NCBI GenBank assembly: GCA_958450365.1
Contig: CAUEEP010000759.1
Span: 62,001 to 126,000 of the forward strand
DNA: 64,000 nt
Source of the DNA: Mesorhabditis belari
Taxonomy: Eukaryota; Nematoda; Chromadorea; Rhabditida; Rhabditidae
Direction of reading: 5' to 3'
Shown here: piece after piece, positions 49,041-58,752 of the stretch
Layout: each line of letters starts with the position of its first letter
Position numbering within the stretch: position 1 is the first letter of the stretch
Notes under the pieces: generated by a model
What the model was told of the DNA's origin: nothing
Databases searched by the model: none
Seen by the model: only the letters and a program-made list of their open reading frames with translations
Translations under genes and position numbers: made by a program

Positions 49041-49207
49041 TTGAATCAATCAATCAAATTGAATCAATCAATCAAATTGAATCAATCAATCAATCAATCA
49101 ATATTGAATCAATCAATCAATGAATCAATTTGAATCAATCAATCAATTTGAATCAATGAATCAAGTTGAATCAATCAATCAAATTAAATCAATCAATCAA
49201 TGAATCG
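49036..49207. repeat. Simple repeat TCAA / TTGAATCAATCAA
   Basis: Imperfect (TCAA)n with interspersed TTGAATCAATCAATC units, abutting the truncated Tc1-like element. Confidence 0.9.
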
Positions 49208-49603
49208 AGTCCCACAGTTCCATGACTCATTTCTCCTTTTCATTTCTCTTTTTCGATAATCGATTTACTTCCAAAGCTTTTCCCATTTTCAAAAGTTCTC
49301 TTGAGAAAATTGGAGGGAATTGAAGAAGAAAATTCGTCAAATTTGGTGAGAAATTTTTGAGAGAAATCCAGGAGAAAAGTGAGGGCAAAAAGAGGGATTT
49401 GTTTCGGAAAATCGAAAGGAAAAATTGATGTGCTTTTGAGGAGAAAAGCTCAAGTAACATTCGTTTGTTTTGATTTTTGAAATCTTTAGTTGTAAAGTTT
49501 AAAAAACAATTGGTTATTCCTTTGAAAGCTATCGTATGTTTTCGTATTGTTTGTTGTTTTGTTTGTTTTGTTGTTGAGCGTATTGTTTTCGACTCATTTT
49601 CAG

Positions 49604-51468
49604 ATGCTTAAACTTGTGGTGATTTTTCTCGTCTCTTTCTCGTGTATTTCAACGAAACCACAATTTTATGGAAATCCGTACGGAGGACAAGGAATGTGGG
49701 GTTTGATTTTTGTTTTGAATTGTTGTAAATTGTTGAAAATTGTTGTAAATTGTTGATTTTGCTATGAAGATTGTAGGTTTTGTTATGAGAATTATATTGA
49801 TTTCATAGATTTTATAGATTTTATTATTTACTTAATTGAATTCCTGGTTTTAATCAGTCAATGCTACTTTTTTGAAAAAAAGACTTTTAAGCAGAATAAA
49901 GAATGGATCGAATTCATTGAAATTCGTAGAAATTATTAGATAAATCTAGATACAAATCTAGCTGCAAATCTAGAAATAGATTTAAAACAAAACTAGATTT
50001 TTTAGGTACATGGGTGGCCAATATTCTCCAGGTATCCCACCACCAATGTCTTCTCAATATTATCAGCAACCACCCCCGCCACAATCCGCATATCAACCAC
50101 CAATGATGGGACCACCAAGTAGCAAAGGGTTTACTGTAGTTTTGACTATGTAGAAAAATGACTATATAGAAAAATGACTATGTAGAAAAATGACTATGTA
50201 GAAAAATGACTACGGTAGAAAAGAGATTTGTTTAAAAGCTACCCGACAAACAATGACGGTACAGTACTTTTTAGAGAATAATTCAGTTCTCTAATCCTTT
50301 AAGTATTCCTTTAAAACAAGCAAATTTTATAAACGATTTCTAAATTTGATCGTTTTATTCGATAATTGAAACTCAAATTTTGAAACCCAGCTCTTTCTAG
50401 TGGCTGAATCGATGGAGAATTTCGATGAAACTGAGATCAAACAAACGAGAAGATTTGGGACAAGAAGGAGGATTGGATGTGAGTTTTGGAGAGGAAATTC
50501 ACCTAAATACTTTAAAAGTTCTATTCATAGTCAAATTAATCCAGCTAACTTTCAGCACCTCACTCCAAAGTGATCGTTCATCATGTCTATGAGCCGATGG
50601 GATTCATGGGCGGACCGGGGTTTGCTTTTGAAAGCATTCACTTCTTGATTACCAGTAGGGTTATGGTAGTTTCGAAAGATAACATGTTTTAGAAAATGGA
50701 TTACTGTAGGGTTACTGTAGGGAAGCTCTAGAAGAAAACGTTCTAGAAGAAAACGCATAGAGAAACACTCTAAAGCCTAAAGTATCAGCCAAGTATCAGC
50801 CATTACAGATTGCTAATCAGAAGCTAATTTTTAAAAATTTACAAATCTTTTCAAATTTAAGTAAAGCTATTTAAAAACATATATGGGTTTCACTTTTAAA
50901 GGGATGCGACCTTTTTTTTGGGCATTTGCGGACATTTGCGCACCTTTTTTTCCGCACCTTGCCCATTAGCGCACCTTTTTTCGCGTTTTAAAAAGCTCTA
51001 AAAAGCTAATATTAACCAATTTCTATTGCAAAAGTTGTTTTTCTAGGTAATTTAGGGCGTAGAATCGAAATTTTGACATATCAGAGCGTGTGGAACCAGT
51101 TTGAAAGACAAAACGGCTAGAACAAATTACAGAAAATTGTCGATTTTTCTCTTTGTATAACTCCGTCCGTTTGTTTCCACCGGCTCTGATATGTCAAAAT
51201 TTCGATTCTACGCCCTAAAATTACCTAGAAAAACAACTTTTGGAATAGAAATTGGTTAATATTAGCTTTTTTAAAACGCGAAAAAAGGTGCGCTAATGGG
51301 CAAGGTGCGGAAAAAAGGTGCGCAAATGTCCGGGTGCGCAAAAAAAAGGTAGCATTTGTCCCACTTCCCTTTTAAATAAAAAAGAATAGAATGTTTGGTG
51401 GTGGATCTCCAAATGGTGGCCTCGTTGGTGGAGTCTTTCAAATGCTCTTCGGGACAAGAAAGAAATAA
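49604..51468 (+). CDS. Small secreted Pro/Gly/Tyr-rich protein
   Basis: ATG at 49604 directly follows TTTTCAG, as for a trans-spliced message. Exon 1 encodes a signal peptide (MLKLVVIFLVSFSCISTKPQ) and FYGNPYGGQGMW. Later exons (about 50008-50118, 50396-50469, 50557-50618, 51390-51468) join in phase: YMGGQYSPGIPPPMSSQYYQ and QPPMMGPP; then MAESMENFDETEIKQTRRFG and TRRRIG; then SKVIVHHVYEPMGFMGGPG; and last MFGGGSPNGGLVGGVFQMLF plus GTRKK and a stop. The phase of exon 1 does not match the next exon, so a small exon may be missed. Basic sites (TRR, TRRR) suggest proprotein cleavage. It may be a peptide precursor or cuticle-type protein; no family was recognised. A foldback element occupies the last intron. 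Confidence 0.65.
50901..51369. mobile_element. Foldback element, about 470 bp, arms about 200 bp
   Basis: The arms share GACATTTGCGCACCTTTTTT, GCCCATTAGCGCACCTTTTT and CGAAATTTTGACATATCAGA in opposite orientation. The right end inverse reads GGGAAGTGGGACAAATGCTA, the same end as the mini-element at 57051. The left arm has lost about ten bases of that motif. It lies in an intron of the secreted-protein gene. Confidence 0.85.
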
Positions 51469-51878
51469 ATGTTATTCTGTTATAGATTTGCTTAGGCTGA
51501 ATATTCTAGTATTTGTAGCCAATTTTCGCATTGTCTACCGTAGTCCATTTTTCTATTCTGCATTTACTTTGATCGGACGGTTATGTACAAATAAAAAATT
51601 GTTGAACTTTGCTGTATTACGAAATTTACAACACAGAGGGATAGGTCAAAAGGAGATTCACACTTGGAAGAAAGGTTGAACATAAATATCTCACTACAGT
51701 ATACCAAAGCTCTACTAAAGTTCCGACTAATTTTTTTATTTGATACTGTCAAATCTAAAAACCAAAGACCATTCAAACGACAACACCATAGATCAAGCAT
51801 ACCAGCAAAATTTGCATTTAATCTCTTGACTATATAATCCTGAGAAAGAATAATTATTCATTTTCCATTTCTTCTCTG

Positions 51879-54697
51879 ATGTCCGGTTTGCAGGTAAAAT
51901 TTTTGTTTTTGATTTTCTTTCGCTTTTTACCCGTTGCCTGATTTTGAATCAACTGTAACAATGACTGATTTGTTCAAAGCCAGCTAGCACCTTTTTGCTT
52001 GTATCCCTAATATAAGTTTTATGTGTTTCTGCTAGTTTATCACTCTCGTATCACATTATATTTTATTTTCTAGAAGAAAGTCACTAACTTCTTCGGGACG
52101 GGAAGCCGAAAGTCAAAAGAAAATGAAAGCCGACAATCGACGAAGAGCCGATCAAATGCTGCACGACGAGTCACCGCCTCTCGCCCCAAAAAGTAGTGTT
52201 TTGGCTTTTTATCAAAACATTATTTTTTTTACTTTCTGATTTCAACATCCGTTTTAGGTCATCGAGATCTGCTGCTCGCCGTCCGCCAAATGTCCACTCG
52301 AAGGGTCGACCCAAGACAAAAACCGGCTGGGGTGCCAGCACTTCGAAAGGTCCTCAGGGTAGCTCTCGTTTCGACAAGGCAAAAGTTGTGAAGGTTCATT
52401 TTTTATGTTAGAAAGTAAAAGTTGATTTCTTTATTGCTTCCTTATGATTTCCTTTTTAGGTGCATCGCCCCAGCTCGCAATCAAAAAGCTCAAAGAAAGG
52501 ACCTCATTCGCGAAGCAACAGTCAAAAGTGCGACGTTTCAAAGGTTGTTTTTAAATCAAACTAAATGGATTCTGTGTTTAGGGTGCTCTTTCTAAACCAC
52601 AAGGTTCTGGCTCAAAGCCCCGCTCTCACTCCAAGCAGCAAAACTCATGCACAAAGAAATTGGTATGGAATTTTTGCAGATTTGGAAAAAGTTTTATGTT
52701 TTTTTACAGGAAAACGTAAGGCGAAGCCGTTTGACGGCGATCGGAGTGTCGACTCAAAAGCAACCGAATGATGTGCGTACTTCGGACAATGCTGAACGTG
52801 GAGCTGATGCAAAATTGGTGAATCTGACCTGGAGAAGCGTTTTTTATAACGTGTACTTTAGACTAGCTCGGGTCGTTACCAGAAGCTTGTCATGTGGTGC
52901 ACAAAGCTTGGCGTTTTCGTGACGATGCTCGGTCAACTTGGCTTCATCATCTACATTTTTGTGATTGATATCTTGAGGGATGAGGTCCCCACATCGACTG
53001 GCTTGGTGGATTGTTCATTGTTTAATTGAAAATTTATCTTTTAGGTGTTATCGCTGATTCATTTGATGATCATCTTTCTTTCATCGAAAGTCATCTTTGA
53101 TGCTACAAAGAGTCAGTCTTTTTATAGATTATAAAGAAAATTGCAAATTTTAGGTTTGTGTCTCTTCACGTGTCTCGCAGATCTATTCGCCATTCTCACT
53201 TCGTTCATATACATTGCTATCACGGAGAGCTCCAACAACTATTTGAGGGGAAATTTAACGGTCGCCAAGGTTCTGCGCCAAGCCGTTTTCACCACTGCCG
53301 AATCGTGTCTTCTTTTGGTGGGTATTTTGATTTATTGTCAAGGGTAATTATTATGTAAAGTGGATAGCTTGTTACGTTTTACTTGAAATATGTTTTGTTT
53401 TTAGATGTTCAACCTGTGCATGGTACTGACGCTCTACACAGAGATTCGTGCGACCAGCTCGACCCAGATTGGAGTTGCGGTGATAAACATGGACTTAGAG
53501 AGTGCCGATCAAGAACGGGAAAAACGTGCTGATTTGGAGAAAGCAAGCTTGACAAAAAAGTAACTTCTGAAACAATAAGCAGCAACAAATTTCATCGTTT
53601 TAGGGTTGGTGCTTTTGTGCCGTTCTTGCAAATGATTCGTCAAAAAAAGGTCGATCCTAAAGTAGTTGTTTGTATTCTACCTTGGATAGGCTTGAATCGA
53701 ATAAGTTGGCCGATCCGCTTTTAACGAGAGTCTACTTTAGAGTGCATCGGTTGGGGGACATGAGAGACCATTGAAGAGACAGGGGAAAATGGTGACGCTG
53801 GTACCGATCAAGACTCTACAACAAACACCAAAATGTGCAACAACTGATCGATCAATTGCCTTCTTGAAGTCTGAAAAATCTTCAGCAAGCACCGCACCAC
53901 CACCTCAGCCCACTCCAGGAAAAGGTATGATTTGTGTTTTTAACATTGTTTGCATTTTCAGGTTAAGCTGCTTCATTATTTTCTTTTAGAAATCTCAGCC
54001 ACTGTCCCTGCATCAGTTCTCCCTGGAAGCGAGAAATCGACAACGTCGCGGAAGCCCTCTCCACCAAAATTGACGCTTCCCCCTACTTCAAGCAGTTGGA
54101 AACCATTTCTTGAACCTAGTTGCTAAAATTGCTTGTTGTTTATTCAGCCCTAATTGTACTTTTAGAGCAAACGCCCGAAAAGCCACGTATTTTGGCTCAA
54201 AATGTTCATAATGCCGTTTCGCTCGACATGGCCGTGCCACCACATACTACAAGTAATCGATTGACTGGACTTTTTAACAGAGTTACGATACCTTTACACT
54301 GTACACTTTTCTTTTACAGTATCAACCATGACCACCCCTGGAGGTCCTCTTGGATCCGTTCAAGCGGCCAAGCTGGCCAATGAAACCCCGGTAGTGGTGA
54401 CGGCAACTCCCCAACAAGCAACGAACATTCCTGAAAAGTAAGTCGAAGTTTCAATGTGACATCTTCTCTGTTTTAGGCCCATTGCTTCGACTATTACAGC
54501 AAACGTTACTGGCACGCCGATTGCACAGAAGTAGATTTCCTTTTTCTACATCGTGTACTAATGTTTGATTTAGCATGGTTACTCCTGCAGCTGACCCTTC
54601 GCTTGTTGCCGCCAATTCAGCTCGTCCTCCCAGCTTCGCTTCTGGCGCAACTCAGATGCGATATCTCTACGAGGAAAAGCGAAAGGCAAATCAATAA
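51879..54697 (+). CDS. Multi-pass membrane protein with basic Ser/Arg-rich N-terminus
   Basis: About 16 exons from ATG 51879 (MSGLQ) to TAA ending 54697, roughly 590 residues. The N-terminal 170 residues are Ser/Lys/Arg-rich and probably disordered (NFFGTGSRKSKENESRQSTK and similar). Then come about four hydrophobic spans: KLGVFVTMLGQLGFIIYIFV, VLSLIHLMIIFLSSKVIF, LFTCLADLFAILTSFIYIAI, and AESCLLLMFNLCMVLTLYTE. The C-terminal 250 residues are Pro/Thr/Ala-rich and end QMRYLYEEKRKANQ. The layout (four spans between disordered cytosolic tails) resembles tetraspan membrane proteins, but I recognise no signature. One intron at about 53650-53740 was chosen because it alone keeps the frame open. Function unknown. 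Confidence 0.7.
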
Positions 54698-55047
54698 GCC
54701 CTGAATCAATTGATGTTTTTTCTTCTCTTTCCGTTACGGTCCCCCCTTTCCCTGGGCTGCAAATACAGTTGTGCCCTTGTCTCCTTAAAAGAGTTCTTAT
54801 TCGATCGTGAATTTTACACGCCATCTTTTGTCTTTTATCTTCATCTGTGTATTCAGGGCTTACGGCGAATAAATGGTGCAAATTGATATAAAACAGTAGA
54901 TACTTGTTGTGGTGAGTGGAAACAATGTACTCACTCACTACTCTAGCCTGCACAGAAACATGCCGCATACTGTATTCTAAAAGTTTGCTATGGGAAAAAA
55001 TTTGCGAACATTTATTCTTGAGCAAGCATAAAAATGGAAATTCGGTA

Positions 55048-55537
55048 CTTTTCCAATATCGGGGGAGCGGAAAGATTATCGGGGGAGCGAAAGGAAAATC
55101 GGGGGAGCAAATTTTGCCCCCTCGAAAAATGCATTTCCGGGACTGTATTTTAACCGCAACATTTTTTTTTAAAACTTTAACGATGATGCGCTTCTCCGAT
55201 ATTTGTGCGTTCAAGAAATCGACGGCAATCGATTATTTTGTCACCAAAGGAGTCATCCAGTCGTGGATTTGAAACTGGCGAATCGATGAAAGTCCGCTCA
55301 AAGGGAAAAGATCTATTTCGCTGGGCATGTGACACTTGCGCACGGCGAAAGGTCCCCAAGCATTCAAGAGGAATTCGAGTCGATAACTTTTTGCAACAAA
55401 GCAAGCTCCCGTTCGTCACAATTTTAAATAGGACATATGTAGCGCTGCCAAAATTTGCTCCCCCGATTTTCCTTTCGCTCCCCCGATAATCCTTCCGCTC
55501 CCCCGATAATCGGACCGCTCCCCCGATATTGGAAAAG
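55048..55537. mobile_element. Merlin/IS1595-like non-autonomous element
   Basis: Both ends begin CTTTTCCAATATCGGGGGAG (inverted at the right) and repeat ATTATCGGGGGAGCG subterminally, two copies left and three right. The interior of about 300 bp encodes, in two frames on the plus strand, IDYFVTKGVIQS and then SKGKDLFRWACDTC, RVDNFLQQSKLPFVTIL and NRTY. This matches the N-terminal zinc-ribbon of ISXO2/IS1595-type (Merlin) transposases, where a WxC..C is followed by F...SKLP...IL. The catalytic domain is absent. No target duplication was resolved. Confidence 0.7.
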
Positions 55538-55580
55538 AACCCTAAGAATAATTCTCCTTTTTGACCATTGCAAAAGTTCT

Positions 55581-55715
55581 TCAAATATAAAAACGCCGAA
55601 CCTGTTCACTGATTTGAATCCAGAGAATGATGGTGGCGACGATGAGCACGATGCCGACGAAAAGATTAAGACGAATTGCGATGATCACTCCAACGTCCAC
55701 CGGGCTGACAGCCAT
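55581..55715 (-). CDS. Single-pass membrane micropeptide (44 aa)
   Basis: MAVSPVDVGVIIAIRLNLFV then GIVLIVATIILWIQISEQ and a short tail. One strong hydrophobic span follows an eight-residue polar start. The ATG lies one base after a TTTATCTAG acceptor, as expected for a trans-spliced start. A donor-like CAGGTTCGG near the end means the gene may continue across the neighbouring Merlin-like element; read through, it stops after 44 residues. No family recognised. Confidence 0.45.
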   Translation of the reverse strand: MAVSPVDVGVIIAIRLNLFVGIVLIVATIILWIQISEQVRRFYI

Positions 55716-56089
55716 CCTAGATAAATAGATTTCATACGAGTTTGCTGAGGAATACTCAATTTCTTTTACCTCGAACTAGTAAGATTTTAATGTTAAGACG
55801 AAAAATAAGCTAAACAAGGAAAAAAATATGAAATTCTTACTTTAAAACATAGAGACGAAGAAGGGCGACGTCGAGAAGAGAAAAACGAGCGAATGATTTT
55901 TCCGCTTTGTTACTCGAGCTTTTATCATCTTTAAATACGAATTTTTCTGATTAAATGATGCAAATTCGATCTGTTATTTAACCAAAGGATATAGTATTTT
56001 GTAGAAAGTGACAAATGACAATAAAAAAATCAAATAGACACATCACATAGTCTAACAAAGCTACTAAACTTTCTAATGCGAATTTATTA

Positions 56090-56815
56090 TTGGGTTGGTG
56101 AATTGAAAACTGCCGGCAATGGAGCGCATCGTTCGTTACACGAAATCTCCGTCTGATAATTGTTCCCATTTCCACCGCATCCCGAATAGTGAAAAGATTT
56201 GCATTTGCGCGTCGTCTCGTCATAGTACCATCTGCAATTTTTAAACAATTGCTTGTTTTTCGATTAAAAAGACTTCTTTCCAATCTATTGGGTTGGTGAA
56301 TTGAAAACTGCCGGCTATTGTCATATGTGACAGTTTGAGCACTTTCTTCAAAAGAAACCCATTTTGGTGTCAATGGGAAAGTTGTAGAGAATCAAAAATC
56401 AAGCTTATATCCAAATTTTCAGAACGATTCAAAAACTGATTTTCAAGAAATGCCAAATTTACGAATTTTTGACAAAACTTGCATTTTAAGCGAAACTACT
56501 AAGTGTATCTTTTTGGAAATTTGGCTATAAGCCTAATTTTTGATTCTCTACAACTTTTCTATTGACACCAAAATGGATTTCTTTTGGAGAAAGTGCTCAA
56601 ATGCTCAAACTGGGACATCTCCAGTCCTCTATTTTTGAGTCTCACACTTGTCTCACACACGAACCAAAATCCTACTACGAAAGAAATCCGCTAATTGCCT
56701 GTAAAATGGGCAGAAGTGGAAATTATAATAATGGAAATTATTTGGAATGAATTGATGGTTTTATGCTCAATAAATTTTAGTTCAAAGTCCCGTAGTTTTC
56801 AATTCACCAACCCAA
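56090..56815. mobile_element. Nested or tandem mariner-type MITE
   Basis: The ends TTGGGTTGGTGAATTGAAAA and the inverse are flanked by TA (56088-56089, 56816-56817). A second identical left end begins at 56288, also preceded by TA. The inner part is palindromic (CATTTTGGTGTCAATGG region inverted at about 56565-56590). A block ACTAAACTTTCTAATGCGAA lies on both outer sides (56063-56082 and 56817-56836), which a TA duplication does not explain. Confidence 0.8.
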
Positions 56816-57050
56816 TACTAAACTTTCTAATGCGAATTTGTTATTTTGTCTCTCCACAAATTCTTTGCACATCGAAAAACGAGAGAACAATGCGCGTTCT
56901 TATTTAAAATTCCAAAAAGCACTCTCAAATCTTTCAAAACTTCTTTGCGTTATGTTTTTGCGCTGACGAATTGTCGAATTAGATTTTTTGTCGAAAAGAA
57001 TCTTTGTTTTGATCATTTTTTTAATTTCCATAACACCATTGTGTGATCTG

Positions 57051-57127
57051 GGGAGTGGGACAAATGCGACCTTTGCGCACCCGGACATTTGCGCACTTGT
57101 CGCATTTGTCGCATTTGTCCCACTCCC
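57051..57127. mobile_element. Mini foldback element, 77 bp
   Basis: GGGAGTGGGACAAATGCGAC and its inverse form nearly the entire element. It is flanked by GTGATCTG (57043-57050) and GTTATCTG (57128-57135), an 8-bp duplication with one mismatch. The end motif is shared with the larger foldback at 50901-51369. Confidence 0.75.
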
Positions 57128-57255
57128 GTTATCTGTATCAAAATCTTGGAGCTGCGAAAATCCATTAGAAAAATTATTTGAAAATTCTTTTTTTCAAAAT
57201 TTGTAGAAAGGATTTTAGGATCTCCCTTGTACTTTTAAGGCTTGAAACTTTGGTA

Positions 57256-57440
57256 CTTGTCGGTCAAACATCCACAGAGACTCAACTCGGTTAAGCAGGA
57301 AGCTGGGGTGATTATGTTCAGTGAAGTAGAGTGTTCGCCTGAAGTGATCAGTCGATGTGTCAAACGAAAATCGATAACCGAGAAGACTCGGATGGGGATG
57401 CTTCACCAAGATAAGCCTTTATGGATGTATAACCGACAAG
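57256..57440. mobile_element. TA-flanked MITE, 185 bp, open on both strands
   Basis: CTTGTCGGTCAAACATCCAC at the left and the inverse of CTTGTCGGTTATACATCCAT at the right are flanked by TA. The interior GAGACTCAACTCGG / CCGAGAAGACTC is also partly symmetric. Open frames of 60-80 codons exist on both strands but have no start context or splice support. Confidence 0.75.
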
Positions 57441-58302
57441 TATCGAAACTTTTCGAAAATCATATTTTCTCACAAAAAGTCACATCATAACTATATTTTT
57501 GCTTTTTCTTTTGTTTTCTTTAAAGAACAAAACAAATATTCAATCGAAACGACCACAAAACGGGGAAAAAGAGATAAGAGAGTCTCTTTTTGAAGAAAAA
57601 GCTTCAGTTGGGACCAAATCGATCGCTAAAAACATTTTCTTTTAGAAATCCAAACCTTTTCTCAATCTCATCACTTTTCTGAATACTTTATCTGAAAAAA
57701 TTTTCACATTTTTGAATTAGTTTTGAACTAGTTTCATGTGTAATTTGTTCACTGCCCACTCGCTAGCTACGCAAACAAAAGAGGAAAGAAAACGGATGAA
57801 AAGGCAAAAAATCGACTGGATGGCCTTGAACGAAAAGGAAACTATGATAGCAAAAAAAACTTTTTTTTGAAAGTCAAATCAACTTCGGATTCGTTTTGGC
57901 AACTTTTGAAACATTTTTTGTTTGTTGTGTTTTGTGTTTTGAAACATTCGAAACAAACAAACCTCTATTTTTTGTAAGATTTCCTTTTCTTTGCGCTTTT
58001 TGTCGTCATTTTTGGTGCAACTGATTTATGCACGTGCTTTATTCCGAGACGCAGCAAAATAAAAGGCTAAGAGATAGTTCAACTGATTGATACGGTCATT
58101 CTGTGCTATTTTCGGCCTTTGCATCGATTAATTCGGCATAATTTTCCTGAATCCTGATGCTTTGAGAGTGTTACTTTTTAAAAATTCCTGTAAATCAAAG
58201 TCTCATTTCTCATTTTCAGTTTACCCGTTGCGTTAAAAGATATTCAGTTTTATTAACTGTGAATATTTTCTATTCTTTCTGGCATTCAGTTTCATTGCAA
58301 TA

Positions 58303-58676
58303 CCGTAAATACTTTAATAGTACCCCACCCCCATAATGACGGTGCGGAGCGTTGCGTAGTCTAGCTTTGGACGAGTTTTTCTCGACACTGGTTTATGCTA
58401 CAATGCTCGTTTAAATATCAAAAAATAGCCCTGAATTTCAGGGCTATTTTTTGATATTTAAACGAGCATTGTAGCATAAAACAGTGTCGAGAAAAACGCG
58501 TTCAAAGCTAGACTACGCAACACTCCGCACCGTCATTATCTTTGGTATCAAAAAATAGCCCTGAATTTCAGCTATTTTTTGAAAGTACGGGTGCTTTGAA
58601 AAAAATCGAATGCTAAAAAACTTTTGCGACTACGCGACTGTACGAGGGCGGTGGGGTACTATTACAGTATTTACGG
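58303..58676. mobile_element. CCGTA-family MITE, 374 bp, with internal inverted duplication
   Basis: TA-flanked CCGTAAATACTTTAATAGTA ends. Compared with the copy at 26441, a segment of about 110 bp (GCGTAGTCTAGCTTTG to AGCCCTGAATTTCAG) is repeated in inverted orientation, making a long internal hairpin. It lies about 75 bp before the DUF229 ATG and may overlap its promoter. Confidence 0.88.
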
Positions 58677-58752
58677 TAGTTACCCTTTGCGTAGTTCAAA
58701 AGATACTCGGGTTTCTCGGCTGAATACTTTTTATCTCTTTCGGTATACTTTA

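Larger units (their letters stand above)
47715..49603. other. Intergenic between NHR and secreted-protein genes
   Basis: Contains TAGAATTCTATTCTATCTTC tandem copies at about 47950-48075, a CCGTA-type end, a Tc1-like remnant and a TCAA repeat. No gene supported. Confidence 0.5.
55716..58302. other. Repeat-rich intergenic region
   Basis: Apart from the mobile elements listed, AT-rich sequence without a supported gene. Minus-strand splice-like sites at about 55745-55900 (CTTATTTTTCGTC exon-like segment) do not join the micropeptide in frame. Confidence 0.45.

Noticed and set aside
54579..55214. 211-codon minus-strand frame
   Set aside because: It is antisense to the last exon of the membrane-protein gene at one end and runs into the Merlin-like element at the other.
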